Part shown: positions 38,040-48,178 of the stretch, piece after piece
Layout of the letters: each line of letters starts with the position of its first letter
Position numbering within the stretch: the first letter of the stretch is position 1
Source: Diadema setosum
Taxonomy: Eukaryota; Echinodermata; Echinoidea; Diadematoida; Diadematidae
Direction of reading: 5' to 3'
DNA: 64,000 nt
NCBI GenBank assembly: GCA_033980235.1
Contig: CM067077.1
Span: 2,221,972 to 2,285,971, forward strand
The notes under the pieces: generated by a model
Seen by the model: the letters and a program-made list of their open reading frames with translations, nothing else
Told to the model about the DNA's origin: nothing
Database searches by the model: none
Program-made: the position numbers and the translations under genes

Positions 38040-39277
38040 AATCATTTTGCCAGCTCGAGGGTTAGATATTCATCAAAATGAGAGTACGGTGCTTCTGGTT
38101 AACCATGAGGGCGGAATACCGATTACTTGACCTTGTGACTATCTGATTTTCCGACACATTCAGCTAGTCATTATCTGATGTCGAAGGTTCCCAACGTATT
38201 ACCATTATGTGCCTTGCATTGAGATTGCTATCTTCAAGAGAGACAAGCACGTTTGGGTGGAAATGGAAACGGACACAATCACAACCACGTGATTTTTCAT
38301 CTCCTCTCATATAGGACTTCGGAGAATCGATTACATTTACTGAAGGGAAAGAAACTGGCGACTGATTGGTCAATGCGACAATGACCCAAGCATACTTGAT
38401 ATTAATTCCTTTATCATTAATACTACCTATTCCCTAGATTTTCAATGATTGTTTACCCGTACGTCTCGTTTACTTTTTTCCATTAAAATATGGTCCAGAA
38501 ATATCTCGCTCATTTTATATACTTGTTGTTCTATTCATTCTCACGAAATCTCACGCATCAGTCATCTGACTCGTTTCCACTATCATATGATTTTATTCAT
38601 GTTTTGAGCAAGAAAAATAAGGGTTGTATGCTCGAATCATGTCTGAGGATGGTTGAGTCGTTACAAGTCATTTGAATTTTTCGTGGCTTTAACAATTTCG
38701 ATTGACATTTGACAGTACGTGGAGCAGTAAGTGAATTGATGTTATTTGAACATAACGTTAATTTGAATTTGTAGGGTTAAAATGTTTGAATAAACAGAAT
38801 CGACACTGATACCAAGTAGCAGGTGATACGGAGAAATATACTTGACGAAACACAATCCAACGAGACGAGAATATCAGCTTTGATAGAAAGAACTACAGGA
38901 CGAAATTTGTCTTCACTCATCAAAGTCAGGGTTAAAATTAGAGTCTGACAGACAAGAAACGAAGAGCATACGTCTTGCTTCTATGATCTAACTTGTGTTG
39001 CCACATCTTTGGTGGCAGTCCCCTCCAAGCTAAGACACGCATCGTTGGCAAAATGATAACGAAGCGAAACGACGCCATCGGTGGCTGGCTAGCCATCAGG
39101 CGACGAATGGCTGCCAGTTACATGTAAGTCCCTTCACTCCCAAGCCTGGTAGATATGATGGACATCGGGAGTAAACAAGTTAATGACGTTCAAGTCTGGC
39201 TGCTTAGTCTCAAAGACTAGGAGAGAAGGCTATAATTATGGACCTCAAGTACTAACCCAGAGAATAAGTTAAGATGT

Positions 39278-39637
39278 TCAAATACAATATGCAGTCACGT
39301 TGGGCAATCTACTCGTAGTAGATTCTCTTGGCAATGTTCGCAAAGTGTTTTCAGAGAGAGGATCAACGTTTTTCAAACTTTTTGAAGTTTTATCAGGAGT
39401 CATCAGAAATGTTGAATAACATGATATCAAAGTATGGATCAAGAGTTGGTGTCTAGCCCCCCCCCCCCCCCCGAAGCGAATTAACAGTCGCATTAAGGTA
39501 GAACAAACTGCAGACTTCCTGTAAACAAAATTCACCGGTCCCGCGTTGATGTCATGCGTGGGATGAGTAAGGGTCATCTGACTGCCGTTCAAAGTGAACC
39601 CACGAGGTTTCAGCTCCAGCTCCAGCCTAGCGAGCAT
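39278..39637 (-). pseudogene. Possible Penelope-like ORF end with adjoining hammerhead-like core
   Basis: A 119-codon open frame on the minus strand reads ...SCYSTFLMTPDKTSKSLKNV... and overlaps a sequence with CTGATAA, a perfect five-pair stem (AACTT/AAGTT, loop CAAA), then GAAA and AACG (39367-39396, minus strand). An open frame running into such a core fits the 3' part of Penelope-like elements. The core has A where hammerheads need G, so it is degenerate. A C run at 39456-39473 interrupts the frame with a glycine string. There is no GIY-YIG or RT motif. The assignment is tentative. Confidence 0.3.
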
Positions 39638-41030
39638 TTTCGGCGCAAAGCTTACGATATCCCTCGTCGTACCTCTATTGTAATCACGAGAACTGACTAC
39701 ATGTAATGGTTTGTCATTGGCAGTTTACAGCATCCGAGAGTCTAAATAGAAAATCAGGTATGAACAGGGCTGCTTGTTATGATTTCTTCGTGCAAAAATA
39801 AAAGGGGCCTTACGACTATCGTTCGGAGTGTGTCATGACATCAATTTCATTTAGTATTTCCCATGACCAGGAAGGTGGGCTCTCCCACCTCCCTGCATCC
39901 TTCCTACGACTATGATATACTCTATGACTAAAATATGATCTATTATATCTATATAATATTATTTCTATCTATCTATCAATCTATGTGTATATACAAATGT
40001 CAACACATGTGAAGTGCGAATAATGTTCATAATGTTATTAATTTTGTGGCGGGAAGAAGGTGGGTGCACAAATCAAGGTACCCTACATTTTTTTTTCCGC
40101 ACGCGTGATAGAACTTTTGCTTCCAGTAAAATGACCTACTTCTGGGCAGTTCACTTCACCCGTTTCCTCCACGCTCACACTGACTGCGTGCAGTCAAGCC
40201 AAATTTCCCAGGCCTCTCCGAACGCTGCCCTTCTTCTCGCGCAGTCCAAGCGGTAGGTGAGATGAATTCCGTCAAAAGATGCAGAAATTCGACCGAATTC
40301 GCGTTGAAACCACAATCCCTCCATTATTGGTTCCTTCCCATCCACTTCGTTTGAACCTCGACGAGGATTAGGTGGTTAAAGGAAATATATCCGCGACTCG
40401 ATGCTACAATTTGTCTGCCTTCCTCTTACGCCTCCCGTTCCGTTGCAATCACGAGACAAGTGTTGACGATATTTATATTCTAGCTGGCGCTCGGAGTTTT
40501 GTCAGGCCTGCGCTTTCGGTGACCCCAAACTGATATTGCTGTATAGTGTTAGGTAGCGTAGTTTTGTATCGCGCTTTGGTGTGCTATATCTTGCTGTTTT
40601 AAATGTATTCTGTAGTTATGTCCATTCTTAATGTTTCACTATAGTATCATTAATGATTTTTATACATACACAATATACTTAATTTTGCATAATATGGAAT
40701 ATAATGTGTATCACTATATGGTGGTAAAAGGTAGATATTGGTGCCATTAGTGAATTAAATTGAAATGAATAGATAAATGGTTTCAATAGAACGTTCTTGG
40801 GATGACTATATGTGATGTTTCTGATAGCAGTGTTAATTATAATATCATTCTTGTACAGAACACCCGTAAGATGGAAAAGAAGTAATGATAGAAATTCTTT
40901 GTATCATAGGGGGAAACATATCAAAGACGATTAAATTGAAAATGATAACAGACGACAGAAATCAGAGACTAGTAATCGCTGCAGGTTGAACGTATTCCAA
41001 TCTCTTTTCACACAGAACTAACATATATAA

Positions 41031-41270
41031 AGACGATGAAGACAAACAAGTTGACATAATGCATTAGATTCCAACTTCATTCATTTGTAAACCAAATTTT
41101 CGACCCTTGCACGGATCTTCCTCAGGGTAACAGTGATATTTGTATTGTATTTGTAACAGTGATACAAATATCACTGTTACCCTGAGGAAGATCCGTGCAA
41201 GGGTCGAAAATTTGGTTTACATGAAGTTGGAATTTAATGCATTATGTAAACTTGTTTGTCTTCATCGTCT
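41031..41270. mobile_element. 240-bp near-perfect palindrome, Penelope-like terminal structure with hammerhead-like cores
   Basis: The arms 41031-41145 and 41162-41270 are inverse copies apart from a 6-base deletion and a few changes; the loop is 16 bases. Each arm contains CTGAGGA, a five-pair stem (GATCC with GGGTC, loop GTGCAA) and GAAA. That is the order of the conserved hammerhead core CUGANGA-stem II-GAAA. In the right arm these lie at 41182-41209 on the plus strand; in the left arm the same core is on the minus strand at 41098-41125. Penelope-like elements are known to carry hammerhead motifs in their terminal repeats, and this supports that class. I could not build stems I and III, so activity is not claimed. 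Confidence 0.5.
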
Positions 41271-41305
41271 TCATGCTTTTACTCCAACACGCGGATAATA
41301 ATACC

Positions 41306-41307
<2 letters not shown>

Positions 41308-41375
<68 letters not shown>

Positions 41376-41420
41376 TATACACTGTATATATTATATATTG
41401 TATATGTATATGTATATATT
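41308..41420. repeat. TA microsatellite beside the 240-bp palindrome
   Basis: TA array with GT and TT interruptions, starting about 38 bases after the palindrome ends. Confidence 0.95.
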
Positions 41421-42324
41421 AGTTCTGCGTAAAAAGAGATAAAAACGGTCAACTTATATATCATGAATATCAAGATGAATTCATCATACTCTTCACATCT
41501 CCAAAACAACATTTGATTTGAGGTACCTCATGTGGACAAGAATACATAGGATTGTTTCCCCAGAATTTGCAAGAGTCAATCAACTTTTCTTTTTGTGACG
41601 AGTAATAACTACGCTATGACATAAGTCAGAGTGAAAACACGCGATAAGGAGAGTATTTAGAGAACCAAGGAGTCACATGACCAAGGAGTCACATGGCCAG
41701 AAGGATTCCTTCGAGATGCTTCATTGGACGCTTTGTCTGATGACTTACCAATATATTTAAATGGCTCTATTGTTCATCGTTATTTTGTTTCCTGTTTTGC
41801 TCTACCTTTCACCATTCATTTATGCATTGAAAAGCTGTAACAGTGTAGTTCATCTGTTGTTTCGTTTCGAATCGTTCACTGATTACAATTTCTCCCATAG
41901 GGTATACATTCTCTTTGAACACTCGACTGATGACACCGTTCAAAGTTTCAGTCACATCCTAATCATGTAAGCCAGTTGCCTAATTTCAGCCATCGAAAGG
42001 GGGAAGCGGTTTCATATTTCGCCAGTCATTGTCAATGATCCTACTACTTACAGTGGATACGTATGGCTTTACACGTAATTCGTTGCACGTTGAAATAATG
42101 TCAAGCGCGAAAACTGCCAGGAAGAAAGTGACACTATTAAGACACTCAGAAATAATGAAACAAAAGGTCTCGTTCGTGAAGCGTGTTCAGACATTTCATT
42201 TCCACAATGAGCTTGGGTCCATCTAAAACATTCATGTGTAAAGATGCCGACTGGTTTCATGTTCGATTCTAGACGTTATCAGCACCCTGTAATGTCTTTA
42301 CAGTTTTACTGCTGCGAATTAATT

Positions 42325-42524
42325 NNNNNNNNNNNNNNNNNNNNNNNNNNNNNNNNNNNNNNNNNNNNNNNNNNNNNNNNNNNNNNNNNNNNNNNNNNNN
42401 NNNNNNNNNNNNNNNNNNNNNNNNNNNNNNNNNNNNNNNNNNNNNNNNNNNNNNNNNNNNNNNNNNNNNNNNNNNNNNNNNNNNNNNNNNNNNNNNNNNN
42501 NNNNNNNNNNNNNNNNNNNNNNNN
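42325..42524. other. Assembly gap of 200 N
   Basis: Exactly 200 undetermined bases, a conventional placeholder length, so the true size is unknown. The seven bases before the gap and the seven after it are both ATTAATT, so the two contigs may simply overlap. The gap lies 360 bases upstream of the receptor's first coding exon and could hide regulatory or 5' UTR sequence. Confidence 0.99.
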
Positions 42525-42665
42525 ATTAATTCTCTCTTTTTTAAAAGTCTGTTCGTTTTCTATGCTTCACACGTGCGATTTGTTCCTCCCTGTAAGAGGG
42601 AGAGATCAAAGCCATACATTCAACTATCATTGTGACTTCCCATTAACCTACCAAGGCTTTTCGAT

Positions 42666-42708
42666 GGGGGGGGGGGGGGGGGGGAGGGGGGGGGGAGGGG
42701 GGGGGGGG
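42666..42708 (+). repeat. Poly-G tract upstream of receptor gene
   Basis: Three G runs of 19, 10 and 12 bases are separated by single A residues. Such a tract could fold into G-quadruplexes and is a common cause of assembly breaks, which fits the gap 140 bases away. A perfect CRE-like TGACGTCA follows at 42720-42727. Confidence 0.9.
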
Positions 42709-42857
42709 CGGAGGAATGATGACGTCACATATACAATGAATATGTGGACACATCGAGCTTAATGAATTTGTGTGATCCTTCCACTGTCTCAAATGTCTCT
42801 GTATTTGTAGGTAAATATGAGAAAATAATTGATACTGACAATAAATGTTATGTCTGT

Positions 42858-42900
42858 TCTTATTTTTTCCCCTTTCCCCCATGCTAGATCGGTGTTCAAT
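42858..42900 (+). promoter_or_regulatory. Splice acceptor just upstream of the receptor start codon
   Basis: A long C/T tract (42858-42880) leads to ATGCTAG, with AG at 42886-42887. Only 13 bases separate this from the ATG at 42901. The simplest reading is that the coding exon begins at 42888 and that one or more 5' untranslated exons lie upstream, possibly across the 200-base gap. Confidence 0.65.
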
Positions 42901-43800
42901 ATGGCGGTCGTCATCTTCTCACCAACCATGCTGTTCCTGGTAGCATCTCTCATCGTATCTCAGGTCCCCCATCCCACCGCTGCCACCCGCTGCATCCGCA
43001 AACCCTCTTGTGATACGGACGAAGAGGCGGGCTTCGCCAGCATGCTGTGTGGCCGGCGGCATCTCACGTGTATTCCACAGGAGCAGCACCATGCCAAGTT
43101 TCTTGACATGCACGATAACCGGTTGACCAACCTCCTCCCTGACGCCTTCCGCCAATTCTACAACCTCCAGAAGCTTGATCTTAGCATGAATGAGATCACT
43201 ACCATCACGCCTGGTGCGTTTGCTGGACTCCACAACCTAACGAACCTCATCCTGAAGTCAAACAGAATAACCTCCCTGTCAGCAAGTACATTTTCTGGCG
43301 CGCCAAAACTTGACACGTTGGATTTGTCGAAGAACAATATTTCCACCATAACGACAGGGGCATTTAATGGTCTGAGGCAACTGAGAACGCTACACCTTAA
43401 CGACAACCACATGGCGATGTTGAGACCTGGCATGTTACAAGGTCTGACGTCACTAGCTCTTCTGTCTCTCCATGCTAACGTCCTGAGAACCATCGACGCA
43501 GCTGCCTTTACTGGACTGACGCAGCTCCGTTCCTTACAGCTCAACAACAACGAGATCGCCACTATGGCGAATATATTTTCATCAATGCCATCACTGGCTA
43601 CACTGTGGATGGGAGCAAACCCACTGGAGTGCGACTGTCGAATCGAGTTCCTCAGGAGGTTGGTCTATCCTCAGCAGGCCAATGCAGGTATCCTGGCTCT
43701 GAGAGACCCAGTCATCTGCAACGGACCCACCAACCTTCGAGGACTAGATCTGAGATACCTAGACGCTCCTCTCCAGTGCACAAGACCCACTTTCAATAAG
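42901..43800 (+). CDS. LRR-Ig transmembrane receptor, first coding exon (signal peptide, LRRNT, seven LRRs, LRRCT)
   Basis: This exon encodes residues 1-300 of a predicted type I membrane receptor. The start at 42901 has A at -3 and G at +4 and opens with a hydrophobic signal peptide (about residues 1-28). Two in-frame ATGs further upstream (42829, 42850) lie before a splice acceptor and are probably intronic. Cysteines 31, 37, 50 and 57 form an N-terminal LRR cap. Seven 23-24-residue repeats of the pattern LxxLxLxxNxI/L follow (about 65-231). The C-cap begins NPLECDC near residue 240, with further cysteines at 273 and 293. The exon ends AAG/GTGAGT, a strong donor, in phase 0. LRR ectodomains of this kind bind protein ligands in cell adhesion or receptor modulation. 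Kekkon, AMIGO, LRIT and NGL families share the layout. Orthology and ligand cannot be settled from sequence alone. Confidence 0.9.
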
Positions 43801-46800
43801 GTGAGTGTGCTGTCCTAGACGTCATCAGATGTAACCTCGTCCCTAGTCCATCACCCCTGGCAACACACACAGGTGCACACGCGTAACACACACCCAGTGT
43901 TCGATCGTGTTTTCTGGTTTACATACAGCGCCTTCTATAGGTACAGGCACGATGCGACGCTACGCGTCGGGAATCTGTTTAAAAGTGTAAAATGCGTGTG
44001 TATGTCCAGGAGAAAGAAGAAAAGGTGTTTCTGGTTAACTAAAAAATTGCCCGTCACAGTCTAACTTTTTATGATAACATTTTCATATCCATTTGTGCAT
44101 TCATTCATTTCTTCCTCCTTTCATGTGTTTGCTTGACTATTCATTTCTGTATATAATTAAATTCATTCACGTATTTATTTGTTTATTTATCTGCGTTTAT
44201 ACGTAATTATGTATGTATCTATCAATTGATTAGTTTATTGATTGATCCACAGGGTATTCGCTAATTAAGTTATCAACTGTCCAGGGAAGGACATCATATC
44301 TTGATAATATCAGGTCAAAGGGCATCGTGGTAGTAATGCTGTATGTAAATATAGAGACATATTCACTATGAAAACCTGTGATTAGTCTCTCTTCAATGAG
44401 ACTTGTCTATGGTTGGTCTGTCCTGCTTTTACCCATTTGGTTTTCGAATCTCGGACTACGTCGGTTAGTCATAATCATTGCAGACATTGATTTGAATGAA
44501 CAATGCGGTCGTTGCAACAATCATATCATGAAGCTATTCGGCAGATTCATAAGCTATTTTCCAATATTTGCGCTAGATGACGCAGTGAGTTGTGAGAATG
44601 CAATTTCACAATATCCTAGGTTGAGATGAAACAATTTGAATACCTTATCCTTCATGAAAATGTCGATATCCTCAGCAAACGCTAGCTTTCTGTTCAACTT
44701 TCATTCAGAAATGAAAGGCCCTACTGGAATACCAAATCACCTTAAAAGGTATTCCGTGAAAATTGTGTGTAAAAAAAAACAACAACACACAACCAGCAAA
44801 CAAGCACACACTTGGTTGCAAGGCGATGAAATTTCTGAAAGATCTAGATTTCTAGACTCCCTATTCCATTAAAATCGAGTTCTCGCAAAGCACCTGGAGG
44901 CATTTCATGAAGCGTTTTGTCCGACAAATTTGTTGGACAAATCTGCTCTCAGCCAATCAGATGAGAGGATTTCAGTAGCTTATAACAGTCTGTCCGAAAA
45001 AAAAAAAGACAAAAATGCTTCATGAAATGCCCTCCTGATAAGGTCACCGTGACCCAGGTATCAGACAAGAGCTAAAAGTGGTTCCGACTTGAAAATGTCA
45101 ATCCCAATCTGCGCTGCGGGGTTCTGAGCTAGAACCTTGGCTTAGTGAAACCTCGGCAATGTCATGCCAGCGTCAAGCGGTCTTAGTATTATACTAATAC
45201 TCAACTTAGCAGGGTAGGTACCTGTTCGATGTAGCCCAAAGTATTCCGTGCGGATTCGCTCTGCTGCTAATCAGATATCTTCCCGGTAGTCCCCGTAAGC
45301 TCTGTGGCAAACCGTCTTCTAGATTTCCCCCTTCCATTCGTGCTGCAGCGCGTTGATCTTTTTTTTTTTTTTCGCAGCGTGGATCTGACAGCTTTCTGGT
45401 CGAGTTTTCCAGACAAGATAATGATTTGAAAAACGGAACTACATCCCTTCTGTCATAACCTAGCCAGACAGAAGCTGTAACCCTCAGAGTGTAAATCCGA
45501 CGAGATTATGTGTAGATGTTGGAGCTTGCTTTTTCGTAGAATGCAAAATTTGGCGGCAGGTTGTTTCGTACTGAAATTATTTTGTCCAAATGAAGCGATA
45601 ATACTTATGCGCCAAAGCTTAATGTTTAGAACAAATGAGGGTAGACGTGATTGTAAATGAATGCACAATGGCAGTGATTGTTCACACGTAGCCCACACCG
45701 ATATAATCAATTTCCCACAGAAGCAAGATAGAGACGTAAATCGAACAAATGTATGACAGAATTCATTATCAGTGACATCAGTCCTTGAAACTTTGGATTG
45801 ACAAGTAGTTCTATCTTAAAATCATAATCAGCTATATTTCATAAAGGTAGGTCTCCTACCAAAAACAATTACAGGTCTGTACAAATGTTTGTATCATGCT
45901 AATACTATCGCTTCGATATCTGTGAGTATTACAAATATTAGTTGTTGATGTTGTTGGTATATGTGTGTGCGCTGTTGCATCAACTTCACATATCATTCCA
46001 TTACAAATTGTGATTTTTTTTTTTACTTTAAATTGCTTTGTGATCCAGTATTAATGTCCGAAAAAATATATATATATTGTAATCTAAACGGTTATTTAAC
46101 CGCTGTCTGCCACAAATATCTCCTCACCAGCAATGTGGTGTCGAGTTTTTTTGGAGCACGGAAAAAGAGTTTGGCCGTGACCTTTTTCCTCTCACACACT
46201 TTTGTCACTTGTTATCTCACCGATCCTATCTTTCGCTTGACGTGACTTACGACGATGTGCCTCCAATTAAAGTCTATCACCATGGTGATGGCAGTGTGTC
46301 AGGACACGCAGGTTTTATCAAGAAGGGGGGAAAAGTAACGAAATTAAGATATTGCGCGGATACGTCAGTCTATATCATTGAGTGAGACAAGAGCGATTGT
46401 TCCTACATGAAAACATTTCTTTCGTATGTATGCCACACCGGCAACATGCACATGTTGTCAGAAGTATTCCGGTGGTCTAATTCTCTGACAGTATCACATA
46501 TGTCGTGCTCTTTTCATCGGAGTCATAGCCAAAGATGATTTGTCATGTCTGTTACTTGAGCCAAGCTTGAACTTCAGAGCATGTAGAACACTGGCTGGCC
46601 GTTCCATCACAGAGCAATGAGATAAAAATAAAAAGAGCATGAATTTTGAAACTTCAGATTAAAAATAGCTGGCAACATGAAGGGGGAGGAAACCATAGTA
46701 CAGTGAAACATGAATCACTGAAGCTTATCAGGATATTGTTTAAGTTTACGTGACACCTAAGATAACCACTCATGGAAAGGTTAGCAACAGGTTAAATTAT

Positions 46801-47149
46801 TATCTCATTTTAAACAATACAAAACATTCAGGCTTACATGCAGCACAATACCAATGCAAACGCATAACACAATATACACAAATACTGTGACATTAACAAT
46901 ACCATGCATCATTTTCTGATAATAACGAATTAAAATCAAAGTTGCAGGAAATGGAGGAGACATGCTGAAAAGCACATAGCTACATACCTATACAGTCAAA
47001 TACACAAACAAACAAACGCAAGGAAGCTCTCCTGCAATAGATAAAAAGAGAGAAAGAAATCACATGAAATATATCCTATAATATTTGTACCACTCTGTAC
47101 TCATGAGGAAAGTTGTTGATGAATCTCTGTTTTTCTGAACATCTTGCAG
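43801..47149 (+). other. Phase-0 intron of the LRR-Ig receptor gene
   Basis: The donor is AAG/GTGAGT at 43801 and the acceptor is TTGCAG at 47149. Joining them keeps one reading frame, linking residues FNK of the LRR C-cap to ERSQ at the start of the Ig domain. The break therefore falls exactly between two protein domains. The intron holds a small palindromic MITE (44896-45034). I see no other exon of convincing quality in it. Confidence 0.88.
44896..45034. mobile_element. Small palindromic MITE in the receptor intron
   Basis: The ends are GAGGCATTTCATGAAGC and GCTTCATGAAATGCCCTC, followed inward by TTTTGTC and GACAAAAA. It is about 139 bp. The middle contains CAGCCAATCAG, also found in the element at 61341. 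Confidence 0.7.
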
Positions 47150-48178
47150 GAGCGCTCCCAATACCTGGTGGTGAAAGGTGCTGACGTCACAGTGAGATGC
47201 GATGCCTCTGGTATTCCGTCACCTGCCCTTTCCTGGGTGAACCCCATCGGAGAACCAATCCCTGCCGTCACAGCCAATACAGCCAACCTGTATCGAGCCT
47301 CAAGGGTTCGCATCCCACGCGTTTCCGTCCGTCGGGACGGCACGCTTCTGATCCGTCAGGCCAAGCTGACCGATGGTGGGAATTACACCTGCTTAGCCCA
47401 GAGCCCCGGTGGTCAAGCCATGGCAGAAATCCGGGTCAGTGTGGTCAACGAACTCCCTAGATCTACGAGGTCGACGCCTACAATCACGGAGGCTGATTTA
47501 TGGCCACAGCACCGTGGACAAGACGGGATCGCCGGCGATAATCTTGGAGGGTATCCCGATCAAGAACGTCCCCCATACGCTTGCATCCCTGAGAGATCTC
47601 AAGGCTGCGATTCGGCTGCGGGCGTGGTCGTCACAGCTATTGTCACCTTCCTAACGACTCTGGCTACTTGTGTGGTAATCTTTTACCTTTGGTACCGGAA
47701 GCAAACGGCTAAGATTCATTTTGCTAACTCCCCACTGCCCAGTTCACATAGGCTGCAAAAGAATCAAGCCTCCATGAAGCCAACACTGCGAGGTTTTTTC
47801 AACGCCATCTCTAATCCTGCTCACCTATACGCAAAACCCAAGCCTACCAAGAAGCAGCGTCAGCCTGGCTTTGCCTTTCACAAGTCTAGCAACAAGATGG
47901 ATGAAGCGAGCAGACACATCATCGCCCCGTTGACCGAAAAACCGTCGATCCTAAGTCAAGGGTTTCCAGAGATGGACGCCCCGCCTCCTCCCCCAATGAC
48001 CGACCGCTACAGATCATCTCCTAAATCCTCCGACCAGAAGATGAAAAGCGACATAGCACTGAGCGAGTCTCGAGCCTCGCATTTATACGAAAACGCCTTA
48101 GCTCTGAACGACGACCCCAACTACACAGCACTAGATCCTATGACCAGGTGTATAGTTAACGACACCTACGTGTCTTAG
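47150..48178 (+). CDS. LRR-Ig transmembrane receptor, last coding exon (Ig domain, TM helix, cytoplasmic tail)
   Basis: The exon begins after a pyrimidine-rich acceptor ending in AG at 47149, and its phase 0 matches the upstream donor. It encodes residues 301-642. A C2/I-type Ig domain spans about 301-401, with Cys317, Trp329 and the DGGNYTC signature at Cys381. A stalk of about 50 residues follows. The single transmembrane helix (about 457-482) is followed by a WYRKQ stop-transfer sequence. The cytoplasmic tail of about 160 residues is basic near the membrane, has a proline run (PPPPP), and ends with three tyrosines: Tyr613 in YENA, Tyr625 in YTAL and Tyr640 three residues from the end. The YxN and YxxL contexts resemble SH2-binding motifs, but that use is inference. 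The TAG stop is at 48176-48178. The exon order LRR, LRRCT, then Ig-TM-tail in one exon supports a single gene with the upstream exon. Confidence 0.9.
   Translation, partial: ERSQYLVVKGADVTVRCDASGIPSPALSWVNPIGEPIPAVTANTANLYRASRVRIPRVSVRRDGTLLIRQAKLTDGGNYTCLAQSPGGQAMAEIRVSVVNELPRSTRSTPTITEADLWPQHRGQDGIAGDNLGGYPDQERPPYACIPERSQGCDSAAGVVVTAIVTFLTTLATCVVIFYLWYRKQTAKIHFANSPLPSSHRLQKNQASMKPTLRGFFNAISNPAHLYAKPKPTKKQRQPGFAFHKSSNKMDEASRHIIAPLTEKPSILSQGFPEMDAPPPPPMTDRYRSSPKSSDQKMKSDIALSESRASHLYENALALNDDPNYTALDPMTRCIVNDTYVS

Larger units (their letters stand above)
34413..39277. other. Unassigned AT-rich DNA
   Basis: It holds microsatellites (36013-36036, 36299-36480, 37985-38038), a minus-strand donor-like AAG/GTGAGTCC at about 36817 and the exon guess ending at 35834. 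No ORF here shows a recognisable domain. Confidence 0.55.

Noticed and set aside
42244..42762. 172-codon frame on the plus strand
   Set aside because: It reads through the N gap and ends in a poly-G glycine run.
43158..43562. 134-codon minus-strand frame
   Set aside because: It is the antisense shadow of the LRR coding exon.
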